DNA of 14,533 nt from Lachnospiraceae bacterium (GCA_009774535.1 VSNY01000092.1:1-14533); one strand, 5' to 3'. Positions 6,793-14,308 are shown, numbered from the stretch's first letter. Numbers and translations are program-made. The notes: generated from the letters alone by a model not told the origin.

Positions 6793-8043
6793 ATGGCAAA
6801 AAGGAAGAAAAAGCAGGAAGTCATTTTAACACCCGAACAACAGCGGGAGGCAGATTACCAGAAAGCGGTCAGACGGATGGAAGGTGCGGAAAAGATGCTG
6901 CAGCCTGAAGATAAAGTCCATATGTATAAAGAAGCGATCCGGATGTTTGAAGAACTGGGAGATTATGAAGACTGTGAAGTACGGAAAAAACGCTGTAGGA
7001 AACGGCTTCCCCTGGCTCGCCGCGAGTATCGGGAAGAAGTCTATCAGACTGGAATGCAGCTGAAACAGGAAGCAAAAAGTTCGTCAGACTATGAAGCGGC
7101 GATTGCGCAGTTTCGCCGCCTGCGCCGTGAATATAAAGATATCCCTGATCAGATCGAAGCATGTATGCAATTAAAAGAAAGCGCTTATAAAAAAGAACGA
7201 GTCAAAAATATTTGGAAGAAACTGATATCTGTCGGAGCGCTGGCTGCAATAGCGGCCGTTGTGGTGTTCCTTTGTTCCCCGGCTGCTTTTTATCTGGAAG
7301 GCAGTTTTCTTATGAATATCCGGGATTATGAACGTGCGAATACGATATTTGCCAAGAGCAAAGGCTATAAAGATACGAAAGAACGTGTGCGGGAATGTAA
7401 CTATCAGCGGGCTGTCCTTGCCGCGCAGGAGGGGGACTATGGCAAGGCTGTCCGGCTGCTGCATGACAAGGTGGGCGATTATAAAGACGCGCTGGAAAAG
7501 AAGGCGCAGTATGAAATGGAAATACTTATGTCTGCCGGAACTGGGGATACTGTGATTTTTGGAACGGCGAAGTGGCTTGTAGCGGATATTGATGAACAGG
7601 CGGACAGAAAGCTGCTTGTGCGCAAAAAACCAGTTAAGGCAAAAACGGTATACCAGGAAGCCGGAAAAAGCGCGGAATGGGAAATATCTAAAATGCGTAC
7701 ATGGCTGAATGACGTGTTTTGGACAAACAGTTTTTCCAGTTATGAGCAGAAGGCGGTTCTGCAGACAGAGGTGGTGACGGCTGCAAACAGCAGATATGGC
7801 ACTGCTGGCGGCAATCATACAAGCGACCGGGTATTTTTGCTGGATGAGCAGGAAGCGCAGCGCTATCAAAAGGTGCTGCATACCAAGGATAACCGCAGGG
7901 CATGGTGGCTGCGGACGCCTGGAAAAGCGGCGGACAGCGCGGCGTTTGTGTCAGCGGAAGGCGTGGTGATGCGGTATGGATATGCAGCGGATTCTAAGGA
8001 GCTGGCAGTACGTCCGGCGGTATGGGTCGGGATGGGACAGTAA
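6793..8043 (+). CDS. Membrane-anchored TPR-like protein with DUF6273 domain
   Basis: This 416-residue protein has a lysine-rich N-terminus, then helical repeat-like segments: GDYEDCEVRKKRC at 56-68 and a YKD-containing segment near 100-130. One transmembrane helix spans about 144-161. Further short repeats (KGYKDTKERVREC, VGDYKDALEKK) follow at about 190-240, and a C-terminal domain at about 250-413 matches what I know of DUF6273: MRTWLND, DRVFLLD, WWLRTPG and RPAVWV. Basic residues before the helix suggest the N-terminus is inside and the DUF6273 domain outside. That domain is common in gut Clostridia, often near repeats or Ig-like domains, but its function is unknown. The start ATG has AGGAAAGGAG at about 6776-6785. 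It is preceded by a terminator and followed by a convergent gene, so it is probably transcribed alone. Confidence 0.85.
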   Translation: MAKRKKKQEVILTPEQQREADYQKAVRRMEGAEKMLQPEDKVHMYKEAIRMFEELGDYEDCEVRKKRCRKRLPLARREYREEVYQTGMQLKQEAKSSSDYEAAIAQFRRLRREYKDIPDQIEACMQLKESAYKKERVKNIWKKLISVGALAAIAAVVVFLCSPAAFYLEGSFLMNIRDYERANTIFAKSKGYKDTKERVRECNYQRAVLAAQEGDYGKAVRLLHDKVGDYKDALEKKAQYEMEILMSAGTGDTVIFGTAKWLVADIDEQADRKLLVRKKPVKAKTVYQEAGKSAEWEISKMRTWLNDVFWTNSFSSYEQKAVLQTEVVTAANSRYGTAGGNHTSDRVFLLDEQEAQRYQKVLHTKDNRRAWWLRTPGKAADSAAFVSAEGVVMRYGYAADSKELAVRPAVWVGMGQ

Positions 8044-8059
8044 CTGACAGAACATGTAA

Positions 8060-8338
8060 TTACGATTCTCGTATTTCCTGAGTGATTTGTTTTGGCATAG
8101 CAACGCTTTGGCCGACGGCGCGGAGTATGCAGATTTCGCGTGTTTTTGCATACATGCGTGTTCTGACGTAACGGTTATCTGCGGCTGACCCGATCCGGAT
8201 AAGTTTCCGTTCCAGGCGGTCTTGCGCCGTGCCGTCTTCATCGATGACACGGACCGGAATGCCTGGGAATTTTTTTATTTCAGCTGCGGGACAGATCCGA
8301 TGCTTTGGAGGGCTGCTGCAGCGCGTGAAATAACTCAC
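8060..8338 (-). CDS. Coding-like minus-strand frame after ytvI, possibly Alba-like
   Basis: The frame is open for 92 codons on minus. The first 19 codons from GTG at 8338 overlap the 3' end of the YtvI-like gene and look like shadow sequence. From about 8281 the protein reads as ordinary, charged, coding-like sequence with codon use like its neighbours. Segments such as KLIRIG, NRYVRTRMYA and EICILRAVGQS follow the order of the Alba family pattern (IG, a Tyr-Val helix, then a beta-strand ending in A-x-G). This resemblance is by eye and weak. No Shine-Dalgarno site or ATG is found at a sensible place. It could be a small gene translated by coupling to ytvI, the remnant of a broken gene, or chance. 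The true start is unknown. Confidence 0.4.
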   Translation of the reverse strand: MSYFTRCSSPPKHRICPAAEIKKFPGIPVRVIDEDGTAQDRLERKLIRIGSAADNRYVRTRMYAKTREICILRAVGQSVAMPKQITQEIRES

Positions 8339-9347
8339 AGATCAAAAAACCGGAAATCGGGCCTAAGATCACGCCGGACGCGCCATACACATGCACTCCG
8401 GCATAAATACTCAGCAGGACAACGATCGGCGGGTAGCCCAGCCTGCCGCCGATCAGCCGCGGCTCCAGAAACTGCCGTACAAAGCTGCACACAACATACA
8501 AAATCCCGTATACAGCTGCCAGCACATATTTTCCATTCATAATCTCAATGATCATCCACGGCACAAAGATCGTTCCTGTGCCGATAAACGGCAGCGCGTC
8601 GCAAAACCCGATTCCCATACCGGCCAGCAGCGCATAAGAATTGCCTGTCAGAAACAGTCCTGCGATACAGATCAGGCTGATAACGATCAAAATCAGTACT
8701 TGTGCCTTAAGGTACGTGCCTCCGGCTTCTTTGGCATGCTGTTTGATCTGCACGGCCAGCTTGCCGGCTTCGGATTGCCGCAGCGCGGCCGAAAGATCCG
8801 GATAGTCTGTCAGGATCAGCATACCGGAAATCACAGACACAAGCGATACGCCGATCAGAGAGAAAACAGCTTTCGCATAGGCCATAGAGTTTTTCAGAAG
8901 ATATGGAAGCGTACTGTTTTGAAATCCTGTGCGGACTTTTGTCTGTATTTTTACAAACAATTGATCAGCTTCACGGATCTGTATCCCCAGCATCCGTCCG
9001 GCCTGGTCGCAGCAGCTGCACCAGAAATCCCGGATACTGTCTTCCATTGCTTCTGCGTTTTTTACAAGAGCCGCCAGCTGCATGCATGCGGTGCGCCCGA
9101 TCAAATAACAGGCTGTGCCGACCGCCGCGAGGATCAGCAGCACAACAAGCATGGAGATCAGGCTGCGTCCCTTCCCGGTCTTAGTTACAATTTTTTGCAC
9201 GACCGGATGCAGCAGCATCGCAAGGAGCGCTCCGAATAAAAATGGCATTACCATCGGTAAGATCCATTTCATCGAAAGATAAACAAATAGTGTAATGCCC
9301 GCGAATAAAGTTGTCTTTTTTACAATTTCTTGTTCATACCATCTCAT
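8280..9347 (-). CDS. ytvI: AI-2E/YtvI-family sporulation membrane protein
   Basis: This 355-residue polytopic membrane protein has about seven hydrophobic segments: near 13-48 (a pair), 62-83, 158-180, 215-235, 238-267, 275-295 and 305-335. A soluble loop lies at about 90-155. The family-typical DALP (250-253), EPRLIG (295-300) and GYPPIVVLLSIYAG segments place it in the AI-2E transporter family (PF01594). Length and the endospore-forming context point to the YtvI branch, whose members are made during sporulation and whose exact role is unclear. The name AI-2E does not prove autoinducer export. The ATG at 9347 lacks an obvious Shine-Dalgarno site. It is convergent with the DUF6273 gene and divergent from proS. 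Confidence 0.85.
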   Translation of the reverse strand: MRWYEQEIVKKTTLFAGITLFVYLSMKWILPMVMPFLFGALLAMLLHPVVQKIVTKTGKGRSLISMLVVLLILAAVGTACYLIGRTACMQLAALVKNAEAMEDSIRDFWCSCCDQAGRMLGIQIREADQLFVKIQTKVRTGFQNSTLPYLLKNSMAYAKAVFSLIGVSLVSVISGMLILTDYPDLSAALRQSEAGKLAVQIKQHAKEAGGTYLKAQVLILIVISLICIAGLFLTGNSYALLAGMGIGFCDALPFIGTGTIFVPWMIIEIMNGKYVLAAVYGILYVVCSFVRQFLEPRLIGGRLGYPPIVVLLSIYAGVHVYGASGVILGPISGFLICELFHALQQPSKASDLSRS

Positions 9348-9613
9348 AGCAAAAGTATGTGTGAAACACAGATGAATATGTATCTTTGAAAGAAATGCGC
9401 AGCTGACACTTTTTGTCTGTTTTGCAGTTTATAGGAAACGCCAGATCATAAGCGTATCGTCGTTTGGACAGCGGGCTTAAGATAGACGCAGACAGCGCCG
9501 TTGATTTGTCCGCTTGACAGCAGAAGATTATGACGCTAAAATAAAAATCGGTATCCTGTCTTCGAGAAACAAAGCAATTTCAGTGATAAATAAAGCAGAT
9601 AGAAGGAGAAAAA
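9348..9613. promoter_or_regulatory. Divergent intergenic region between ytvI and proS
   Basis: These 266 bases hold the start region of the minus-strand ytvI-like gene and the promoter of proS. I see no T-box hallmark (the conserved antiterminator bulge pattern GGTGG-ACCGCG is absent), although proS genes are sometimes so controlled. No sporulation sigma-factor promoter for ytvI could be assigned with confidence. Confidence 0.5.
9514..9542 (+). promoter_or_regulatory. Sigma-A promoter of proS
   Basis: TTGACA at 9514-9519 is a perfect -35 box. After exactly 17 bases comes TAAAAT at 9537-9542, one base from the -10 consensus. The expected transcript would have a leader of about 65 nt and the strong site AAGGAG at 9603-9608, six bases before the proS ATG. 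Confidence 0.75.
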
Positions 9614-9614
9614 C

Positions 9615-11051
9615 ATGGCAAAGGACAAGAAATTAGTAGAATCCATTACAAGCATGCAGGAGGATTTTGCACAGTGGTATACTGATGTAGTAAAAAAAGC
9701 GGAACTGATTGACTATTCGTCTGTCAAAGGCTGTATGATTATCAAACCGGCAGGCTATGCGCTCTGGGAAAATATCCAGCGGGAATTAGACCGTCGTTTT
9801 AAAGAAACCGGGGTGCAGAATGTGTATATGCCATTATTTATTCCGGAAAGTCTTCTGAATAAGGAAAAAGACCATGTCGAAGGCTTTGCGCCGGAAGTGG
9901 CGTGGGTGACGCACGGCGGGCAGAGCGAGCTGCAGGAAAGGCTCTGTGTCAGGCCGACTTCGGAAACGCTGTTTTGCGATTTTTATAAAAATGATGTGCA
10001 GTCTTACCGCGACCTCCCGAAAGTATATAACCAGTGGTGTTCGGTTGTCAGATGGGAAAAGGAAACGCGTCCGTTCTTACGGTCCCGGGAATTTTTATGG
10101 CAGGAAGGGCATACAGCGCATGCAACAGCGGAAGAAGCGCAGGAACGCACGGAGCAGATGCTGCATGTATATGAGCGGTTCTGTGAAGAAGTGCTTGCGG
10201 TGCCTGTGATCTGCGGCCAGAAGACGGAAAAGGAAAAATTTGCGGGCGCGGAAGCGACTTATACGATCGAAGCGCTGATGCATGACGGAAAAGCGCTGCA
10301 GTCCGGTACGAGTCATAATTTCGGCGACGGGTTTGCAAAAGCGTTTGACATTCAGTATACAGATACCAATAACCAGCTGCAGTATGTGCATCAAACGTCC
10401 TGGGGGCTGAGTACGCGTATTATCGGCGCGATTATTATGGTACACGGGGACGATTCCGGACTGGTGCTGCCGCCGGCGATTGCTCCGGTGCAGGTAATGG
10501 TAATCCCGATCCAGCAGCAAAAAGAGGGTGTGCTGGACCAGGCGAACAAGCTGTATGAGACGTTAAAGACACAGTTTCGCGTGAAAGTCGATGACAGCGA
10601 CAAAAGCCCGGGATGGAAGTTCTCTGAACAGGAAATGCGCGGAATTCCGGTGCGGATTGAAATCGGTCCGAAAGATATTGAAAAAGGCCAGTGCGTGCTT
10701 GTACGCCGGGATACAAGAGAAAAATACCAGACGCCGCTCGAAGAAGTACCGGCAAAGCTGGCGCGGCTGTTAGATACGATACAGGCAGATCTGTACGAAC
10801 GTGCGAAAGCACACCGGGATTCCCATATTTCAGATGCGTTTGATTATAAGGAATTCCAGACGGCCCTGGATAAGAAACCTGGATTTATCCGCGCGATGTG
10901 GTGCGGGGACCAGGCTTGTGAAGACAAGATCAAAGAAGACACCACTGCAACGTCACGCTGTATGCCGTTTGAGCAGGAACAGATCTCAGACGTATGCGTC
11001 TGCTGTGGGAAACCTGCAAAGAAACTGGTACTCTGGGGAAGGGCATATTAA
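9615..11051 (+). CDS. proS: Prolyl-tRNA synthetase, archaeal/eukaryotic type
   Basis: This 478-residue class II enzyme charges tRNA-Pro with proline. It is the short form, without the bacterial editing insertion but with the C-terminal zinc-binding extension of the archaeal/eukaryotic-like ProRS group, which is widespread in Clostridia. Landmarks are RPTSETLF at 113-120, the motif 2 region RWEKETRPFLRSREF at 146-160 followed by EGHTAHA, and the motif 3 region GLSTRIIGAI. The tail has cysteines at C430, C435, C449 and C461-C464 and ends in the family-typical tyrosine. Lacking the INS domain, it probably depends on a separate deacylase to remove Ala-tRNA-Pro. AAGGAG sits six bases before the ATG, and a strong promoter lies upstream. 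The next gene is also a tRNA enzyme. Confidence 0.97.
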   Translation: MAKDKKLVESITSMQEDFAQWYTDVVKKAELIDYSSVKGCMIIKPAGYALWENIQRELDRRFKETGVQNVYMPLFIPESLLNKEKDHVEGFAPEVAWVTHGGQSELQERLCVRPTSETLFCDFYKNDVQSYRDLPKVYNQWCSVVRWEKETRPFLRSREFLWQEGHTAHATAEEAQERTEQMLHVYERFCEEVLAVPVICGQKTEKEKFAGAEATYTIEALMHDGKALQSGTSHNFGDGFAKAFDIQYTDTNNQLQYVHQTSWGLSTRIIGAIIMVHGDDSGLVLPPAIAPVQVMVIPIQQQKEGVLDQANKLYETLKTQFRVKVDDSDKSPGWKFSEQEMRGIPVRIEIGPKDIEKGQCVLVRRDTREKYQTPLEEVPAKLARLLDTIQADLYERAKAHRDSHISDAFDYKEFQTALDKKPGFIRAMWCGDQACEDKIKEDTTATSRCMPFEQEQISDVCVCCGKPAKKLVLWGRAY

Positions 11052-11140
11052 ATCAAATGGCGCAGACAGCCTGAACAGCCAGAACAGGCGCGGGCAGGTA
11101 AGGAATTGTCAGTCAACGATTTGCGGACAGTCCCATGCGC

Positions 11141-11147
11141 GGAAAGG
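11141..11147 (+). promoter_or_regulatory. RBS that sets the start of the cca gene
   Basis: GGAAAGG lies five bases before the ATG at 11153. The upstream in-frame ATG at 11135 has no such site, and the one at 11162 is too far. Confidence 0.6.
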
Positions 11148-11152
11148 TCGGG

Positions 11153-12562
11153 ATGGAAACCATGGAGAGCAGACTGGAACATAAGCCGGAAGAAACACAA
11201 AAGATACAGATCCGACTGCCGGAAAAAGTAAAACAGGTTATGGACAGGCTGGAGGCGCATGGCTATGAAGCATACGCCGTCGGCGGATGTATCCGGGACA
11301 GCCTGCTTGGGAGAGTCCCGACAGACTGGGATATAACGACTTCAGCGCTGCCCGGGCAGGTAAAGGCGTTATTTCCAAGGACGGTTGACACCGGGCTTGT
11401 GCATGGTACGGTTACAGTAATGATCGGAAAAGAAGGCTTTGAGGTGACGACTTACCGGATTGACGGGGAATATACAGACGGCAGGCATCCCAAAGAAGTT
11501 ATTTTTACGCCGAACCTGCTGGAAGACTTAAAACGGCGGGACTTTACGATTAACGCGATGGCTTACCGGGAACAGGACGGGCTGATCGACGCGTTTGACG
11601 GCGCGGAGGACTTGGCCGCCGGGCGCGTTCGGTGCGTGGGAAACCCGTTGGACCGCTTTGGAGAAGATGCGCTGCGGATGCTGCGGGCGGTGCGCTTTGC
11701 GGCCCAGCTGGATTTTCAGATCGAAGCAAAGACGCAGGAAGCCATCCGCGTACTGGCGCCGGATCTCAGGCGGATCAGCGCGGAGCGGATTCAGACAGAG
11801 CTGGTAAAACTGGCAGTATCGCCGCATCCGGAATATATGCGGGAGCTGTATGCGCTTGGAATCTCAAAAGTAATCCTGCCGGAATTCGACCGGATGATGG
11901 AGACCGGGCAGAACCACCCGCATCACTGTATGAGCGTCGGCGAGCATACGATCGCCGCGATGCAGCACACCGCGCCGGATAAGACGCTGCGGCTTGCCAT
12001 GCTGTTTCATGATATAGCAAAGCCGCTTTGCAAAACGACGGATGCGGACGGCACCGATCACTTTTACGGACATCCTGCACAGAGCGCGGCGCTGGCGCAA
12101 AAGGTGCTGCGGCGGCTGAAATTTGACCGCGCGACGATGGACGCGGTCTGCGCGCTCGTATGCTGGCATGACTATAATCCGAAGCTGACCCGCGGGAAAG
12201 TACGCCGTGCCATTGTTACATGCGGAAGCGAACAGTTTCCGGCTATTTTTGCAGTCAAACGCGCGGATATCCTTGCGCAGAGCGATTACCAGCGCGCGGA
12301 AAAGTTGGATTATGTAGACCACTATGAAAAATTGTATGATATCGTGGTGAAAGAGGGCGACTGTATCAGTCTGAAACAACTGGCGGTACACGGGCGCGAT
12401 ATCCTTGCGCTCGGCATCTGTCAGGGCAGACAGGTCGGAGAGATTTTAAACATGCTGCTGGAACTGGTAATGGAAGATCCGGATAAAAATAAATATGAAG
12501 ATCTGATGCAGGCGGTCCGGGATTATTTGGAAAAGAACCACACCGGAATAGCTGAAATGTGA
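11153..12562 (+). CDS. cca: CCA tRNA nucleotidyltransferase with HD domain
   Basis: The predicted 469-residue class II nucleotidyltransferase adds or repairs the 3' CCA end of tRNAs using CTP and ATP. The head domain shows AVGGCIRDSLLG followed by the metal-binding D58-x-D60 pair (TDWDITT). TYRIDG and RRDFTINAMAY mark motifs of the class II CCA/poly(A) polymerase family. A central HD phosphohydrolase domain has NHPHHC and FHDIAKP (H286, D287), as in many Clostridial and proteobacterial CCA enzymes, where it can hydrolyse 2',3'-cyclic phosphates. A poly(A) polymerase is the main alternative, but the HD domain makes CCA addition more likely. It starts 101 bases after the proS stop with no terminator between them, so cotranscription with proS is plausible. 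Confidence 0.92.
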   Translation: METMESRLEHKPEETQKIQIRLPEKVKQVMDRLEAHGYEAYAVGGCIRDSLLGRVPTDWDITTSALPGQVKALFPRTVDTGLVHGTVTVMIGKEGFEVTTYRIDGEYTDGRHPKEVIFTPNLLEDLKRRDFTINAMAYREQDGLIDAFDGAEDLAAGRVRCVGNPLDRFGEDALRMLRAVRFAAQLDFQIEAKTQEAIRVLAPDLRRISAERIQTELVKLAVSPHPEYMRELYALGISKVILPEFDRMMETGQNHPHHCMSVGEHTIAAMQHTAPDKTLRLAMLFHDIAKPLCKTTDADGTDHFYGHPAQSAALAQKVLRRLKFDRATMDAVCALVCWHDYNPKLTRGKVRRAIVTCGSEQFPAIFAVKRADILAQSDYQRAEKLDYVDHYEKLYDIVVKEGDCISLKQLAVHGRDILALGICQGRQVGEILNMLLELVMEDPDKNKYEDLMQAVRDYLEKNHTGIAEM

Positions 12563-12570
12563 TGCATATA

Positions 12571-12596
12571 GGAACCGTTTGGCAGCAAATAGTTCC
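12571..12596 (+). other. Small hairpin after the cca stop
   Basis: GGAAC (12571-12575) and TTTG (12578-12581) pair with CAAA (12586-12589) and GTTCC (12592-12596) around a GCAG tetraloop, with a 2-by-2 internal loop. The lack of a T-run makes intrinsic termination doubtful. GTTCCGGAAC at 12592-12601 is also a perfect 10-bp palindrome overlapping the 3' arm. The rest of the gap to 12751 shows TTGACA at 12673-12678, with no good -10 at the right distance. Confidence 0.35.
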
Positions 12597-12737
12597 GGAA
12601 CAGTCATAAACCAGCCTGCCGCTTCATAAGATAAATGGACACGTTAAAGAACATGGCAAACTGGAAGGAATGTTGACAGATAACAGGCCGCCTTGCCGAA
12701 TTGTTACGATAGTAGTTGCGTGATCGTTCATCTTATT

Positions 12738-12744
12738 GGAGGGG
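12738..12744 (+). promoter_or_regulatory. RBS that sets a GTG start for the CotS-like gene
   Basis: GGAGGGG lies seven bases before the GTG at 12752. The longer frame from TTG at 12716 has no ribosome binding site and would place this strong site inside the coding region. Confidence 0.7.
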
Positions 12745-12751
12745 TGTTATT

Positions 12752-13741
12752 GTGTATAACCGGACAGAAATTATTTTAGAGGCATATCCATATGAATTTA
12801 CTGATGTGGTCAAAGGCAGGGGCGCATATTTCTGTCATTGCCAGGACGGCAGCAAAAAGATCCTGAAAGAGTTTTCCGGTTCTGCATCAAAGGCAGAACT
12901 TCTGGACAGGTTTTTAAAGTATTTAAAAGAACGCGGATGCGCCGCAGAGCAGATTGTGTATACCAAAGAAGGCCAGGCGATGTGTACAGATGTGGATGGT
13001 ACGCATTATTATATGCGCACATGGGCAGACGGCAGGGAGTGTGACACGAGAAACCGGGAAGATATCCTTTGTGCAGTGCGCAAACTCGCGCAGTTTCATA
13101 TTGACACGGCAGATTTTCACGATGAACTGCCGCAGATGATGCGCCGGACGCCTGATTTTTTGGAACAGGAATATGGACGTCATACAAGGGAACTGCATAA
13201 AGTGCGTAATTACATAAAAGCGAAGAAAAAAAGAAATGCATTTGAAACCAATTTTTTAAATGAATACGGCTACTATCTCGATCAGGCGGACAAAGCATCC
13301 GAGCGGCTGAAAGAAATCTCACAGGAACCGTCGGAGCAGTATTTCGGCATCTGTCACGGAGACTACAGCCAGCATAACCTGCTCTTTACCGCGCAGGGGC
13401 CGGTCATCATTAATTATGAACGGTTCTGCAGGGATGCTTATATCAGCGACTTTGCGCATTTTTTTCGCAAAATCATGGAAAAGCATAATTGGAATACCGG
13501 GCTTGGGATGGATCTGATTCATGCGTATGATAAAGTGCGCAGGCTGGGGCCGTGGGAATTGCAGCAGTTAAGTGTGCGGATGAGTTATCCGGAAAAATTT
13601 TGGAAGGTAGCGAATCATTATTTTAATTCCAAAAAGAGCTGGGCGAACAGCAGGGATGGGGAGAAGCTGGAAAAAATCTGTGCGCAGGAGCGGGAGAGGG
13701 CGGAGTTTTTGAAGATCTTGCGGTATTTTGTGCAGGGGTAG
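12752..13741 (+). CDS. CotS-family spore coat protein (APH-like kinase fold)
   Basis: The 329-residue protein starts at GTG 12752, chosen for the strong site just upstream. It has the aminoglycoside-phosphotransferase/choline-kinase fold seen in CotS, YsxE and YutH proteins of the spore coat. Visible are a catalytic-loop motif CHGDYSQHN (H202, D204, N209) and the following INYERF. In active kinases of this fold the latter position carries a metal-binding Asp, here replaced by N221. The region after it, ISDFAHFFRKIMEKHNW, is typical of CotS proteins. The C-terminus is rich in aromatic and charged residues. The family's role is coat assembly, with kinase activity rarely shown. It supports an endospore-forming host. 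It lies 189 bases after cca and probably has its own promoter, which I could not identify. Confidence 0.88.
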   Translation: MYNRTEIILEAYPYEFTDVVKGRGAYFCHCQDGSKKILKEFSGSASKAELLDRFLKYLKERGCAAEQIVYTKEGQAMCTDVDGTHYYMRTWADGRECDTRNREDILCAVRKLAQFHIDTADFHDELPQMMRRTPDFLEQEYGRHTRELHKVRNYIKAKKKRNAFETNFLNEYGYYLDQADKASERLKEISQEPSEQYFGICHGDYSQHNLLFTAQGPVIINYERFCRDAYISDFAHFFRKIMEKHNWNTGLGMDLIHAYDKVRRLGPWELQQLSVRMSYPEKFWKVANHYFNSKKSWANSRDGEKLEKICAQERERAEFLKILRYFVQG

Positions 13742-13806
13742 GATGCGGTAAGTTATGTGGCTATGCGGACGGATCTTGCGGGCGGGAGTTTTTTGGGGAT
13801 GAGGAC

Positions 13807-14030
13807 GACACTGCGGGCGGTGGGCGGAGCCTTGGCTGGGAGATACACCCTGGGCGGACTGGGGCAACGCTGCGGTGAACTAATCGCTAACTGCGACTAA
13901 GGCAGTCGGGGTGAGGCCCTCCTGCCTAAGTCTCCGTAAGCGCTGGATTTCACCTCCGCTAAAAGCGCCCCTCGAATGTCCTTCCAGGGTGTATCTCCCG
14001 GCCAAGGCCCCGCCCACCGCCCGCAGCGTC
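13807..14030. repeat. Long, nearly continuous inverted repeat (hairpin element)
   Basis: The outer arms, 13811-13853 and 14026-13984, pair over 43 positions with only one A-C mismatch (13828/14009) and one T-G wobble (13837/14000). GAC/GTC extends them outward at 13807-13809 and 14028-14030. Inside, pairing continues as GGAC/GTCC (13856-13859 with 13978-13981), GGGGC/GCCCC (13861-13865 with 13967-13971), GGTGAA/TTCACC (13874-13879 with 13949-13954), and an 11-position stem GACTAAGGCAG/CTGCCTAAGTC (13895-13905 with 13922-13932, one A-A mismatch). The apical loop is 13906-13921. The arms are much more GC-rich than the flanks. It could be a structured RNA, a MITE-like or palindromic element, or a long bidirectional terminator. 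No T-run or clear target duplication was found. Confidence 0.85.
13871..13888. repeat. 18-bp repeat, copy 2
   Basis: This copy, TGCGGTGAACTAATCGCT, is identical to 6486-6503 and lies in the left half of the long inverted repeat, spanning the GGTGAA strand of an inner stem. Confidence 0.8.
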
Positions 14031-14078
14031 TGGTTATGGCAGGCTTTACAATATCTGCCGTTTGTTGCCAGGATCTGG

Positions 14079-14153
14079 CTTTCAGTTCTATGAACCGTGA
14101 ACATTTAACTTTAGGTCACATGATCGGCTAACAGCTGACTTTCAGTTCTATGA
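14079..14153. repeat. Three units of a 30-bp-period repeat
   Basis: A 15-bp core, CTTTCAGTTCTATGA, occurs at 14079-14093 and again, identical, at 14139-14153. A diverged copy (10 of 15 bases) sits exactly midway at 14109-14123. The intervening 15-bp segments are not conserved. Weaker echoes follow at 14198-14212 and about 14230-14244, close to the same period, suggesting a decayed array that continues rightward. Confidence 0.65.
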
Positions 14154-14272
14154 TCAGTCGGCGCCAGTTAGAATAATATCGAGCATTCAATATTTAACTT
14201 CCAGCCGTACGAAATTAAATCATACCTGAATTTAGGCTCAAGCACAAGTAATGCCAGCCAGATAACAGTGTC

Positions 14273-14308
14273 CGTGGCAGCGGGCTGCTATCCCTCCCCG
14301 CAGCCACG
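14273..14308. other. GC-rich hairpin
   Basis: CGTGGC-A-GCGGG (14273-14284) pairs with CCCGC-A-GCCACG (14297-14308) around a 12-nt loop, with one A-A mismatch. Neither strand has a T-run after the stem, so it is not a classic intrinsic terminator. Confidence 0.6.

Noticed and set aside
8391..9239. A 282-codon plus-strand frame opposite the ytvI-like gene
   Set aside because: The product is rich in His, Gln, Arg and Cys with no recognisable domain, while the minus frame gives a clear membrane protein family.
9348..9614. T-box riboswitch before proS
   Set aside because: The conserved antiterminator motif and a terminator stem with a T-run are absent; a plain sigma-A promoter with a short leader explains the region.
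12673..12713. Sigma-A promoter for the CotS-like gene from TTGACA at 12673
   Set aside because: The best -10-like box (TACGAT at 12705-12710) is 26 bases away, too far. A sporulation sigma-factor promoter is more likely but could not be assigned.
13742..13810. Terminator for the CotS-like gene at the six-T run at 13791-13796
   Set aside because: No stable stem precedes the T-run within a usable distance.
13880..14104. Minus-strand 74-codon and plus-strand 60-codon frames over the hairpin
   Set aside because: Both lie across the inverted-repeat arm, and GC-rich DNA lowers stop frequency. There is no ribosome site and no family pattern.
14079..14245. The 30-bp period could be read as a CRISPR array
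   Set aside because: Conserved cores are only 15 bp with 15-bp intervals, one of three cores is strongly diverged, and no cas genes are present.
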